IMG/VR virus record: IMGVR_UViG_3300044970_001020
Location: 1-39,732 of that record
Reading direction: 5' to 3' (one strand)
Length of the DNA stretch: 39,732 nucleotides
From: a virus
The notes below the pieces were generated by a model. It saw nothing but the letters and a program-made list of their open reading frames with translations, had not been told where the DNA came from and did no database searches. Below are positions 24,477-33,166 of the stretch, in pieces (within the stretch, counting starts at the first letter, position 1; the number at the start of each line of letters is the position of its first letter). The translations under genes and the position numbers were made by a program.

Positions 24477-27400
24477 TAGAGAAACCAAAAAAAGAAAGGC
24501 GATTCCTCAAGGCATTGGGGCGAGTCGGTGAAATATTAATACAAGAGGTTTTAATCAAAGTCGGGAGTAGTTTAATCAAGAGGATTGGAGGTAAAAAACA
24601 AATACCTTCAATTCTTTTTTTATTCCTTTCGATAAGCCTTTACGGTCAATTCCCAATTAATATAAATAAACAAAGATTAGGTTTCCAGACCACCGCCGAC
24701 GGATTGGTTTGGAGGGGTTCAATTTCCGATACGGCAAGCATTCAACCAGTTTCAAACCAATATGCGTGGGTTATTCTTGACACCGTTAACCTAAAATTAT
24801 ATTCATTTGATTTTACTTCCAATGTTTGGGGATTGGTTGGCGGAGGTTCAGCAGCATTTACGCAGCCTATTGACTCTTTATTTTTTAAAACAAGCGTATC
24901 CCCTAACAATGTGGACACGGCAAAAATGCGATGGGATTCGGAATTAGGTACAGTGGTTTTAGGAATGTATGATGCCGTGCCCAATGAATTAGGATTTAAA
25001 AACTTTTGGTTGGTTAAAAATCAAACAGGCTCAACCATTACAAAAAATAGCCTTGTTTACGCATCGGGAACAGTTGGCTCAAGTGGACGTATATCTGTAT
25101 CTAAATTTATAGCAAATGGCACAATAGATGCAAAGTATTTATTAGGAATAACGGCTCATGATTTGACCGATGGCGAAGATGGATACGTTATTTCATTTGG
25201 AAAAATAAGACAGGTTAATACTGATACATTTGCGGCTGGTGCTATCCTTTACCCATCTCCAACTACTGCTGGTGTTTGGACAGATGTTGAGCCAGTTGCA
25301 CCAAACATTGATATGCCTATTGGCTTTTGTATAAATTCATCTTCAAACAATGGCACAATATCTATTCGTGTAGCATCGGGTTATAGTTTAAATGAATTGC
25401 ATAATGTGGCAATTACCTCACCAGTTGAAAAATCAAGTTTATATTATACAAGTGGATTATGGCGCGATACAACTGCTGCTCTTTTAATAAGCGATACTTC
25501 AGCAATGTTAGCCAACTATGCCACTAAAGCATACGCAGATACAAGCGGCAGATTTTATGCAAGGCAAGATTTTACCAATGTTTCTTCCTCGACTTTGACA
25601 TGGACACAATCAGACACATTAGTAGTTGGTGGCGTAAATGTAGTGCAAGTTTACCGTAACGGACAAATATTACTACCTACCCAATACACGATACCAACCA
25701 ATGCTTCGGTTGTAATTGGTGCAACGGCTTATAAAGTAGGTGAAAATTATACGGTAATTTTTCCCCGTGGTGGTGGTGCTGGTTCGGGTGCTTCGGGTTC
25801 ACTAACCTCAATTTCTGGTGGCACAGGAATAATTGTTAATCCAAATCCTATCACAACCACGGGCACGGTGTCGGCTGATACCTTATTTTTATTTACTCAG
25901 TCCGATACTTTAAGCCTTAACCTTACTTCCAGATTTGCGACTAAATTAAATGCAGCGGACACGGCTTCATTATCTACAAGGATAGATGCAAAAGGAACGG
26001 GCACGGTAACAAGTGTAGGCTCAGGCTTCGGCTTGCTTGGTGGCACAATTACAACGACGGGAACTTTGCGTTTAGATACGTCAACCATTTACGCAAGGTT
26101 ACAAGATTCAATCGATGTTGCCATTGGTGGCGATACAATTAAGATTTTAAAACAGGAATATCAACCAGCCTTATCAAATGTTTTAACGTGGACAATTACG
26201 CCTAAATTCCCCATTCAATTAAAGGCATATATTTTAGTGTTTAGAAATGGTCAACTATTAAATAATGACCAATATAATTTGACTGACACAAATAAGATTA
26301 CCATTGTTTCGACATCTTTTAAAGTAGGCGCTAATTACACCGTCGCAACGGTTAGCGGCATTGGTTCGGTTGGTTCGGCTCAGGCTGGAAATCCTGTTTA
26401 CCCTGAGGCTGGAATAGCCTTGTCAACGGGTTCAACGTGGGCTTCATCCATTCCTAATAATTCGGCTAATTGGAACACGGCTTACAATGACAAAGTAAAT
26501 AGCTTAGCGGTAACGGGAACAACGACAAAAACCATTACTTTGACCCAACAAGACGGAGGCACGGTTTCGGGTAATTTCACGGACAACGGCTCGGTAACAA
26601 GTGTTGACATGACCGTACCAACGGGTTTAGCTATTTCGGGACAACCGATAACAACATCAGGAACATTGGCGTTAAGCTATGCTTCGGGTTATGCCATACC
26701 AACAGACATAAAACAAAACGAATGGAATACGGCGTATAATGACAAGATAAACAATGCAGTTTTCACGGGAACAGATACAAAGACATTAACTTTAACCCAG
26801 TTAGACGGTGGAACATTAACACCAACCTTTAACGATTTGCAAGGCGTGACGGGTGTAACGGCGGGAACAGGGTTAACGGGTGGAACAATAACCACAACGG
26901 GAACTTTAGCGGTTGATACCAATTATCTTGTAACAAGGTTTGATACAAGCGCAATGCTTACAAATTATTTGCGTTCGGGCGTTGCGGCATCGACTTATTT
27001 GCCATTAACAGGGGGAACATTGACTGGTGGTTTAACAGGAACAACGGCAGAATTTATATCAGCATCTTCTCAAATAACATTAAGTCATTCGGGTACTGGT
27101 CAAAACAATATTTTATTTAAATCTGGAAGTAATGAAATATTTAAAATGGGTATTGCAAGTAATAATTCTTCGATAATATTTGAAAATTTACCTTTATCAC
27201 AAAAAACAAGTGGATTTAAATTTTATTCAGTTAGTGGTTTAACTCAAACTTTAGGTTTAGACCAAGATATAAATGGAAATTTAGGTATAAAATCAGAATC
27301 AACACCAAGCTCCTTACATCCAAATACATTGTATGTGAATGGCACACTTGGTGTAACTGGCAACATTACCGAAGGCGGTAACAATGTTTTAACCAACCTT

Positions 27401-28096
27401 GATACTGCCTCTTTATCAACCCGTATTGATGCAAAGTTAAGTCCAAGTGACACGGTTTCTTTGTCAAGTAGGATTGATGGCAAAGTATCTTTAACAGGAG
27501 ACCAAACAATAAGTGGAATTAAAACATTTGGAAACCAAGTAAATATGTCGGGGCAAATCACTATAAGCGGCTCAGTATCTGGTTCAAATAGATTACTTGG
27601 TAAAAATACAAGTAATAATGGTGTAGGTGATATTACGCTTGGCACAGGATTGAGTCTTGCAAGTAATATTTTGACTGCAAGCGGAACAGACACAACCTTT
27701 CTTTCAGATAGAATAAATTTAAAGTACAATAGTTCTGGCGGCACAATTTCGGGAGCGGTCACCCTTTCTACGACCACGGCAACTCCAACAAGTTTACTTG
27801 GCAAAGATGGTAGCAATGTGGTTGGCACAGTTACAACGGTGGCGCAAACAGGGCTTTTTGGTAGAGGCTCAGTAACAAACGCAATAACTGATGCAAATGG
27901 AAATATTACCGTTGCGCATGGTTTTAACTTTACTCCTATAATGGCATTTGCAAATTTACCAGCGTCAACAACTAATATTGTAAATGTCAAAGAGGTTGAC
28001 GGAACAAATATTACTTTTATTGTAAGAGATGGAGCAACAAACAACGTATTAAATGCGCAAACGGTAACTAAAATTGAATTTTTCGCAATAAAATAA
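24473..28096 (+). CDS. Large tail fibre-like protein with an internal signal-like segment
   Basis: This 1207-residue protein starts at the ATG in the ATGA overlap with the connector gene. Residues 1-43 are basic and helical. Residues 44-57 (IPSILFLFLSISLY) form a hydrophobic signal-like segment preceded by KKQ. Next is an N-terminal fibre domain (QTTADGLVWRG, WVILDTVNLKLYSF) shared with the next protein. The shaft carries at least three GTGL-x-GGTITTTGTL-type repeats and two V-x-V-[FY]-R-N-G-Q modules that also end the baseplate protein. It would be a host-recognition or tail fibre protein. The signal-like segment behind 43 residues is unusual: either a membrane anchor, or the real start lies further in. 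Confidence 0.7.
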   Translation: MIEKPKKERRFLKALGRVGEILIQEVLIKVGSSLIKRIGGKKQIPSILFLFLSISLYGQFPININKQRLGFQTTADGLVWRGSISDTASIQPVSNQYAWVILDTVNLKLYSFDFTSNVWGLVGGGSAAFTQPIDSLFFKTSVSPNNVDTAKMRWDSELGTVVLGMYDAVPNELGFKNFWLVKNQTGSTITKNSLVYASGTVGSSGRISVSKFIANGTIDAKYLLGITAHDLTDGEDGYVISFGKIRQVNTDTFAAGAILYPSPTTAGVWTDVEPVAPNIDMPIGFCINSSSNNGTISIRVASGYSLNELHNVAITSPVEKSSLYYTSGLWRDTTAALLISDTSAMLANYATKAYADTSGRFYARQDFTNVSSSTLTWTQSDTLVVGGVNVVQVYRNGQILLPTQYTIPTNASVVIGATAYKVGENYTVIFPRGGGAGSGASGSLTSISGGTGIIVNPNPITTTGTVSADTLFLFTQSDTLSLNLTSRFATKLNAADTASLSTRIDAKGTGTVTSVGSGFGLLGGTITTTGTLRLDTSTIYARLQDSIDVAIGGDTIKILKQEYQPALSNVLTWTITPKFPIQLKAYILVFRNGQLLNNDQYNLTDTNKITIVSTSFKVGANYTVATVSGIGSVGSAQAGNPVYPEAGIALSTGSTWASSIPNNSANWNTAYNDKVNSLAVTGTTTKTITLTQQDGGTVSGNFTDNGSVTSVDMTVPTGLAISGQPITTSGTLALSYASGYAIPTDIKQNEWNTAYNDKINNAVFTGTDTKTLTLTQLDGGTLTPTFNDLQGVTGVTAGTGLTGGTITTTGTLAVDTNYLVTRFDTSAMLTNYLRSGVAASTYLPLTGGTLTGGLTGTTAEFISASSQITLSHSGTGQNNILFKSGSNEIFKMGIASNNSSIIFENLPLSQKTSGFKFYSVSGLTQTLGLDQDINGNLGIKSESTPSSLHPNTLYVNGTLGVTGNITEGGNNVLTNLDTASLSTRIDAKLSPSDTVSLSSRIDGKVSLTGDQTISGIKTFGNQVNMSGQITISGSVSGSNRLLGKNTSNNGVGDITLGTGLSLASNILTASGTDTTFLSDRINLKYNSSGGTISGAVTLSTTTATPTSLLGKDGSNVVGTVTTVAQTGLFGRGSVTNAITDANGNITVAHGFNFTPIMAFANLPASTTNIVNVKEVDGTNITFIVRDGATNNVLNAQTVTKIEFFAIK

Positions 28097-28101
28097 TAAA
28101 C

Positions 28102-29334
28102 ATGAAACAACTCCTTTCCCTCTTCCTCTTCCTTTTGCCTTGCCTTGCATGGGCACAGTATCCGAGCAATGGCAACCAAAAGATAACGCTCGGAGAACAG
28201 ACGACTGCCGATGGGCTTATTTTTAGAGGTGTAATTGGTGATACTGCTTTAATTACACCATTGAGCGATACAAGCGCGTATATTATTCTTGATACGGTAA
28301 ATCATAGATTTTACAATTACAACCGTGCTACAAATGTTTGGAGCGTGGCAGGAGGCGGTACTGCGGTTACAAGCATAACTGGTGGCACAGGCTTAACAGG
28401 TGGAACGATTACAACATCGGGAACACTTGCTGCTGATACCAATTTTCTTGTAACAAGATTCGACACGGCTTCGATGCTTACAAATTATTATCGTAGTGGC
28501 AGAGCTTTAGGCACTCCTTCAAGCGGTGTTTTAACAAGTGCAACGGGATTGCCATTGACAACGGGAGTAACGGGCACTTTGCCTGTGGCAAATGGGGGAA
28601 CGGGAGCAACTACTTTTACATCTGGTAGAATATTATTTGGAAATAGCACAACTAATATAAATAGTTCCTCAAATTTATTTTGGGATAATACTAATAATCG
28701 TATGGGCATAGGTACATCTTCTCCAGGAGCAACTTTAACAATAATAGGTAATGCAAGGTTTCAAGGCTATGACGCAGATTACTACAATGCAAATTTTATG
28801 GCATTAGGAGATGCTACTCGTAGACCTAAAATTACCCTTGCATCAAATGGAGGGTATAGGTGGAGTGCATATGTAAAAGACCCAACTGGCGATGGAGAAT
28901 ATGTAGTTAGATATGAAGAGGGTAGTTTAGATGCATTAGTTATTGATAGAAATGGTATAACAAAAATTGATAATTTAAGTGGTTCGGGAAGTAGGGGAGT
29001 AAATGCAGCCTCAGATGGCACATTAAGTGCAGGATCATCTATTTTAATTAAAGAAAATGTTGAAAATATAAATTATGGTTTATCAGATGTTTTAAAATTA
29101 AAGCCTGTTATTTTTAATTATATTGACAGAAATAAATGGGGTGAAGGTAAGGATTTGGGTTTTGTGGCGGAAGATGTTATGAATGTTATTCCAGAAGCAA
29201 CAGGAGTAATGAATAATTCAGATATATATTTTGATTTACAAAAATTAATTCCAGTGCTGACCAAAGCCATCCAAGAGCAACAAGCCCTCATCAAAGCCCT
29301 TGAACAAAGAATTATTAACCTTGAAAATAAATAA
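28102..29334 (+). CDS. Fibre-like protein with Sec signal peptide and Peptidase S74 intramolecular chaperone
   Basis: This 410-residue protein begins with a textbook signal peptide, MKQLLSLFLFLLPCLAWAQ, with a likely cut after AWA. Residues 20-90 repeat the N-terminal domain of the previous fibre (QTTADGLIFRG, YIILDTVNHRFY). A GTGLTGGTITTSGTL module and a collar-like GTGATTFTSGRILFGN follow. The end (about 312-405) is a Peptidase_S74 chaperone: SSILIKENVE, LKPVIFNY, LGFVAEDV and a final coiled coil. S74 domains trimerise fibres and cut themselves off at the Ser at their start. A signal peptide on a virion fibre is odd, since tails assemble in the cytoplasm. Confidence 0.8.
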   Translation: MKQLLSLFLFLLPCLAWAQYPSNGNQKITLGEQTTADGLIFRGVIGDTALITPLSDTSAYIILDTVNHRFYNYNRATNVWSVAGGGTAVTSITGGTGLTGGTITTSGTLAADTNFLVTRFDTASMLTNYYRSGRALGTPSSGVLTSATGLPLTTGVTGTLPVANGGTGATTFTSGRILFGNSTTNINSSSNLFWDNTNNRMGIGTSSPGATLTIIGNARFQGYDADYYNANFMALGDATRRPKITLASNGGYRWSAYVKDPTGDGEYVVRYEEGSLDALVIDRNGITKIDNLSGSGSRGVNAASDGTLSAGSSILIKENVENINYGLSDVLKLKPVIFNYIDRNKWGEGKDLGFVAEDVMNVIPEATGVMNNSDIYFDLQKLIPVLTKAIQEQQALIKALEQRIINLENK

Positions 29335-29335
29335 A

Positions 29336-29932
29336 ATGAGATACCTATTTTTATTCCTTCCCTTGTTTTCCTTTGCGCAAGATGTTGTCAAAGACACGGT
29401 GTACATTCAAAAGCAAGGAAACATTTATTACATTATTCAGCAGACAACTTTGTCTGATAGCACAGTCACAGGCTCAAAGCAAATATTGGGCGATAGTGCA
29501 ACTGCCATTCAAAGCCTTGTTACCGATGCAGAAAGGCAAAGTAATACATTAGCCATTCATGCAAAGCCTATTATAACAAAGGGCAAAGCGGTGCAAAGGA
29601 TTAATTACTACAATGACTTACACGTTCAAATTAGTGGTAAGCCTGTTTATTTTACAACGGCACAACGAGACACGGCAAAGTTTCTTGGAGACTGGAAGTT
29701 AAATTTTAACGGTGAAATTATTGATGGTAAGATTGAGTTAAATGTAAACAAGCGTTTAATATTCAACCCAGACAATGGCAAGGTTTACAGCATTTCAACC
29801 AATCTACTTTTATCTACATTTACCAATCAAGTTTCCTTTGCCTTCAACGGTATTAAATACGACTTGTACAAATATGCTGATGGCAAATTTGCAACGGTGG
29901 ATGGAGATGTGAGGTTAATAAAACTTGAATAA
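29336..29932 (+). CDS. Exported protein of unknown function after the fibre genes
   Basis: This 198-residue protein starts at 29336 with MRYLFLFLPLFSFAQ, a short signal peptide with a probable cut after FAQ or FA. An in-frame ATG 12 codons upstream lies inside the fibre gene and would spoil the signal. The mature part is a mix of strands and short helices (LNFNGEIIDGKIELNV, FAFNGIKYDLYKYADG). No family is recognised. It is the third consecutive gene with a signal-like N-terminus and lies just before the holin. Confidence 0.65.
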   Translation: MRYLFLFLPLFSFAQDVVKDTVYIQKQGNIYYIIQQTTLSDSTVTGSKQILGDSATAIQSLVTDAERQSNTLAIHAKPIITKGKAVQRINYYNDLHVQISGKPVYFTTAQRDTAKFLGDWKLNFNGEIIDGKIELNVNKRLIFNPDNGKVYSISTNLLLSTFTNQVSFAFNGIKYDLYKYADGKFATVDGDVRLIKLE

Positions 29933-30336
29933 TGAAAGCAGTTATTTACAACATTTTTAAACTTGGTTACGATGGCATTGCCTATTCCATTTGTTGCGGA
30001 GTGCTATTCTCGTTTTTCCTACCCATCAAACATTTCTTGATATTTACAATCTTTGTAGTTTTTGCAGACACGGTAACGGGAATCATGGCGGCAAGGAAAA
30101 GGGGAGAGCCAATTACGAGCAAAGGGCTTTATCGCACATCGCAAAAGGTTGTGACCTATTTCTGTGGTATAATGATTTTTCACGGGGCAAGTATTACTTT
30201 TCAACTGCCATCGCAAATCACCTATTCTGTCAGCTTCATCATTGCAGCTACGGAATTGTTTAGTATTTCGGAAAATATAAAATCCATAACTGGAACAAAT
30301 ATTGGTACAATTATTCTTAGATTTTTCAGACGTTAA
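29932..30336 (+). CDS. Holin (phage_holin_4 type)
   Basis: This 134-residue membrane protein has three or four hydrophobic segments: about 17-33, FLIFTIFVVFADTVTGIMAA at about 35-54, 75-90 and 96-110. The segment ADTVTGIMAARKRGEPITSKGLYR is the signature of the toxin secretion/phage lysis holin family: D-x-x-T-G, then a basic loop and SKG. It would form the holes that start lysis. The amidase follows one gene later. Confidence 0.85.
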   Translation: MKAVIYNIFKLGYDGIAYSICCGVLFSFFLPIKHFLIFTIFVVFADTVTGIMAARKRGEPITSKGLYRTSQKVVTYFCGIMIFHGASITFQLPSQITYSVSFIIAATELFSISENIKSITGTNIGTIILRFFRR

Positions 30337-30347
30337 AAACAAATAAT

Positions 30348-30641
30348 ATGCAAACTAATTTAAAAGATGCCCTTAAAAATGCAGATGGAATAAAGTCACC
30401 AATGGGCGACGTGGCTTGTTACTCAATGAACTTTGCGGAACTTGCAAGCGAAATCAATGTTCATCTTGAAGGCAACAAGGTAAAATTTACTTGGCGCGAA
30501 TACATCCAACTGGCTCAAATCATTTGGGATAAAATCAAAGAGACAAGCCGCGAATGTGCTGGCAAGGAGATTTCGGTTAGTTTACCGCCAAAATTTTCTT
30601 TGATTTCCGCAGCATTTTCGCTCATCGGGTTTAAATTATAG
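30348..30641 (+). CDS. Hypothetical protein between holin and endolysin
   Basis: This 97-residue protein is mostly helical, ending with a weakly hydrophobic LISAAFSLIGFKL. A lysis accessory role is possible from position. I recognise no family. Confidence 0.55.
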   Translation: MQTNLKDALKNADGIKSPMGDVACYSMNFAELASEINVHLEGNKVKFTWREYIQLAQIIWDKIKETSRECAGKEISVSLPPKFSLISAAFSLIGFKL

Positions 30642-30673
30642 GCGCAGACAGATTCGCTACCTTATGCGTTTAC

Positions 30674-30701
30674 AGGGCGGTGCATTGATTTGCGTCGCCC
30701 T
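30674..30701 (+). promoter_or_regulatory. Hairpin just before the endolysin start
   Basis: AGGGCGGTGCA pairs with TGCGTCGCCCT (11 bp with two wobbles) around a 6-nt loop, ending 14 bases before the amidase ATG. No T tract follows, so it is not a normal terminator. An upstream GGCGCA (30641-30646) could compete for the 3' arm. It may set the translation or stability of the endolysin message. Confidence 0.45.
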
Positions 30702-30715
30702 TAAAAATATAAAAT

Positions 30716-31375
30716 ATGAAAGCAAATAAATTTTGTGTTTTCCTTGATGCTGGTCACGGCGGCATTGATGCAAAGAAAAAGTTACCTTTTAATTATACGA
30801 CTTACCCTTCAAAGTGCTTCCAACATAACAACTCAATGTTCCACGGTTACGGCTGGTTCTTTGAAGGCGTGTTCAACAGGGAAGTTGCGGCAAAGATTGA
30901 GCAGTATTTAAAGGACTGGGGAATGTCGGTAATTAATGTTTACGACCCTGTTTTAGATGTTAGCCTTACTAAGCGTGTAGCAAAGGCGAACATGAACGCC
31001 CAGAACTATGAAGCTTCGTTGTTCCTCAGTATCCACGGCAACGCGGCAACACCAACGGCAAGGGGCTTTGAAGTGTTCACATCAATCGGGCAAACAAAGG
31101 CTGATATTTACGCCACCTTCCTTTTTAATGAGGTCAAGGAGGCATTCCCAAAATGGGTTTATAGAATGGATACGATTGACAATGACCCAGACAAGGAGGC
31201 TAATTTCTTTGTACTGAGCCAAACCAGTATGCCAGCCGTCTTATCGGAAAACGGTTTTTTTACCAATTACAAAGATGCCGTCATGATGTTCGACCCAGCC
31301 TTCCAAGACACATTGGCTCTTTGTCATGCACGGTCGGTGGTTGATTACGCAAAGACGCAAGGGGTTACCTTTTAA
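30716..31375 (+). CDS. N-acetylmuramoyl-L-alanine amidase (endolysin, Amidase_3)
   Basis: This 219-residue endolysin cuts the bond between MurNAc and the stem peptide of peptidoglycan. The zinc site is visible: His14 in DAGHGG, Glu56 in FNREVAAK and His107 in LSIHGNA, with catalytic Glu178 in VLSENGF. It is a single catalytic domain with no signal peptide and no wall-binding repeats, as expected for a holin-dependent lysin. It is the last gene of the plus arm. Confidence 0.92.
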   Translation: MKANKFCVFLDAGHGGIDAKKKLPFNYTTYPSKCFQHNNSMFHGYGWFFEGVFNREVAAKIEQYLKDWGMSVINVYDPVLDVSLTKRVAKANMNAQNYEASLFLSIHGNAATPTARGFEVFTSIGQTKADIYATFLFNEVKEAFPKWVYRMDTIDNDPDKEANFFVLSQTSMPAVLSENGFFTNYKDAVMMFDPAFQDTLALCHARSVVDYAKTQGVTF

Positions 31376-31382
31376 AATGGAA

Positions 31383-31406
31383 AGGGTTGACGCAACTGCC
31401 AACCCT
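31383..31406. terminator. Hairpin between the convergent arms
   Basis: AGGGTTG/CAACCCT forms a 7-bp stem with a 10-nt loop, 8 bases after the amidase stop. The T tract is poor on both strands (TTTCCATTTT on the minus side), but the position between convergent operons suits a bidirectional terminator. Confidence 0.5.
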
Positions 31407-31457
31407 CTAATTCACCACTCCTAAACTAATTAACATAAAACAAACGTAATCAATTTC

Positions 31458-31745
31458 TTAATTTATAATTTGATTTATAATTTTCAAAGATAAATTTGTG
31501 ACCGTGTCACCGTCCGTGCTTTTATATAACCGATAAGCGATTGTAAGCATTCGCCCTTTGTCCATTGACTCAATAGGCGGCTTCCCGTTGGGTAGTAATG
31601 GCTCAAGATAAAATTTTAATAATGCAATTTTACTATTTAAACCGTCTGAAAATCTAATCGGCTTAGGGTAGGTTTTAGCAATCCTTTCAATTTCCTTCCA
31701 AGTGCTGATATCAATGCCGTCGATTAATTCATTATTTCTTTTCAT
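31458..31745 (-). CDS. Hypothetical protein after the RuvC-like resolvase
   Basis: This 95-residue protein starts at MKRNNELIDG; an upstream in-frame ATG lies inside the resolvase gene. It is helical, with WKEIERIAKTYPKPIRFSDG. No family is recognised. It overlaps the resolvase by 14 bases and is the last gene of the minus arm. Confidence 0.6.
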   Translation of the reverse strand: MKRNNELIDGIDISTWKEIERIAKTYPKPIRFSDGLNSKIALLKFYLEPLLPNGKPPIESMDKGRMLTIAYRLYKSTDGDTVTNLSLKIINQIIN

Positions 31746-32217
31746 GTTTTTGGTAATTTTTAGCCTGTAAAGCAAGGGTAAAACAATCGATTTCGTCCTG
31801 ACTTATTTTGGCTGGTTTAAAATTTGGTTCAAACTTATAACCTTCGCTTTGGAAGATTTTTAAAAATATTTCTTTTTTCCACTTCTTCCCCTTTTGCTCA
31901 GGGCTAATGTTGTAACCCTCGTACCCATTTTCCTTAATCCATTCATAAGCTATTCTTGATGCACCTTGATTCATGCCCACGTTTCGGGACATACGGGAAA
32001 GGATAGCGCGGTTAATGGAAGAGTTGAAAGTTACATTTTGTAGACTGGAATCTTCCACCAGTACAACAGGGTTTTCGTATTGTACCCACTTTGGAACATC
32101 AAGGATAAAATCCACGAACCTTTTATATTTCGTGAATTTTACCTCTTTGCCTTGAATGATGCAAGCCGCCATTCCGTTTATCCTTATTGCTGGGTCAACC
32201 CCGATGTATGTCCTCAA
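31732..32217 (-). CDS. RuvC-like Holliday junction resolvase
   Basis: This 161-residue RNase H-fold nuclease has acidic residues in the right order: Asp8 in YIGVDPA, Glu55 in VLVEDSS, and the cluster Asp141, Glu142 and Asp144 in SQDEIDCF. It resolves branched DNA from recombination or replication before packaging. Length and motifs match phage RuvC-type resolvases. It overlaps the membrane protein gene upstream by 4 bases. Confidence 0.8.
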   Translation of the reverse strand: MRTYIGVDPAIRINGMAACIIQGKEVKFTKYKRFVDFILDVPKWVQYENPVVLVEDSSLQNVTFNSSINRAILSRMSRNVGMNQGASRIAYEWIKENGYEGYNISPEQKGKKWKKEIFLKIFQSEGYKFEPNFKPAKISQDEIDCFTLALQAKNYQKHEKK

Positions 32218-32750
32218 AGTGTTATCGTTTGAAACGAAGTTACATAACCCTTACTTTCTTTTGGTACATCTTCCGTGACTTTTTTTACAACGACCTTTCT
32301 TTTACGTCTTTTGATTACTTTTGGCTCAACTAAACCGTATGCTTCAACCCCTTTGTTGACAAAATTTATTTCCAAAAGGTAGCCAAAACAGACGATTGTT
32401 CCAACAAAAAAGAACATTGTAATAAATTCCGCGCCAGAATACTTTTCCATTAACCCGAAGAAAACTTCGATTAAGGCTATTATCGTTGCGCCTAAGGCTA
32501 TTTTAGGTGGGAAAGGGCTTCTACCTTTGGTAGGGTTTAGAAAATCCATGAAAACGACGGCAAATCGTCCAAGTTGTAAAATGGTGGAAGCGGTGATTGC
32601 AACCCAAAAGTTAATTGGCAAAAAGATGGCGGTCAAATAAGCATTAACCCCGTAGGTAAGGACGATTGTCAAAAGCATGATTGTTGGAATGTTGTCGCTA
32701 ATGCTTTCAAAAGTCCATTTGAATTGAGTGTTTGTGAAATTCTTTTCCAT
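32214..32750 (-). CDS. Membrane protein with four predicted helices and a basic tail
   Basis: This 178-residue protein has hydrophobic segments at about 22-42, 44-66, 84-98 and 108-126, followed by a strongly basic tail (KRRKRKVVVKK). The topology resembles small phage inner-membrane proteins of unknown role. It shares the leader TCACCACTTAA...AAACAAA before its ATG with other minus-strand genes. I cannot assign a function. Confidence 0.65.
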   Translation of the reverse strand: MEKNFTNTQFKWTFESISDNIPTIMLLTIVLTYGVNAYLTAIFLPINFWVAITASTILQLGRFAVVFMDFLNPTKGRSPFPPKIALGATIIALIEVFFGLMEKYSGAEFITMFFFVGTIVCFGYLLEINFVNKGVEAYGLVEPKVIKRRKRKVVVKKVTEDVPKESKGYVTSFQTITL

Positions 32751-32772
32751 TTGTTTGTTTGTTAAGTGGTGA
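32751..32772 (-). repeat. Conserved leader CACCACTTAA before a start codon, copy 1
   Basis: On the minus strand TCACCACTTAA, then ACAAACAAACAA-type sequence, leads into the ATG at 32750. The 11-mer TCACCACTTAA (32762-32772) recurs at 33073-33083 and 37593-37603, each time just before a start codon. Confidence 0.55.
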
Positions 32773-32801
32773 AAAAAGTAGGGCAGCTGGGGGACTGCCC
32801 T
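32773..32801 (-). terminator. Intrinsic terminator after the 84-residue gene
   Basis: AGGGCAG/CTGCCCT is a 7-bp stem with an 8-nt loop (32780-32801), followed on the minus strand by ACTTTTTTC. It lies 8 bases after the stop of the upstream gene. Confidence 0.75.
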
Positions 32802-32808
32802 GTGAGGT

Positions 32809-33063
32809 TTACCAATTTGTTGTTATTTCAATCGCGTTTCCGTAAGTGTAATGTGAATGAGACTTTGTACCAGTTTTAAAAAAACTATGGTAAAAATCAT
32901 AAAAACATTTAACACCATTTCTGTCATAAAAATCAAGAGTCCTTACTTGAAAAGTTTTATCATTTACACTTGTGACAATTCCTTGTTCTATCATTTTATT
33001 TTGATTATAAAATGATACTATATTACCTTCTTTTACATTTTCAAATTTTCTTGACTTTCTCAT
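32809..33063 (-). CDS. Small AT-rich hypothetical protein
   Basis: This 84-residue protein begins MRKSRKFENVKEGNIVSFYN. The short strands (GIVTSVNDKTFQVRTLDF) suggest an SH3- or Tudor-like barrel. It has its own dyad/leader element upstream and a terminator downstream, so it appears to be a single-gene unit. Its composition is more AT-rich than the structural genes. Function is unknown. Confidence 0.65.
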   Translation of the reverse strand: MRKSRKFENVKEGNIVSFYNQNKMIEQGIVTSVNDKTFQVRTLDFYDRNGVKCFYDFYHSFFKTGTKSHSHYTYGNAIEITTNW

Positions 33064-33147
33064 TTTGTTTTTTTAAGTGGTGAAATATCGTTTGTTTGTT
33101 TCGATATGTAAATATATAAATAAATATTTAAACAAAAAAATATTTAC
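33064..33147 (-). promoter_or_regulatory. Early-arm dyad and leader element, copy B
   Basis: This gene-free stretch holds GTAAATAT (33108-33115) and ATATTTAC (33140-33147), an exact inverted pair 32 bases apart start to start. It also holds the leader TCACCACTTAA (33073-33083). The same layout occurs at 34520-34559 and 37628-37667. On the minus strand it reads TTGT..AAATATTTTTTT, about 30 bases, TATATTTAC. It is probably a shared promoter or operator. Confidence 0.6.
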
Positions 33148-33166
33148 ACAAATAAATAAAAAAAAG

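Noticed and set aside
27244-28179. Long minus-strand open frame (311 codons) opposite the fibre genes
   Set aside because: It is rich in Val, Pro and Ser with no domain, and mirrors the repetitive Thr/Ser/Gly codons of the fibre. It is a shadow frame.
29300-29335. Upstream start for the exported protein after the fibre gene
   Set aside because: It lies inside the fibre gene and would put 12 mostly polar residues before a clear signal peptide.
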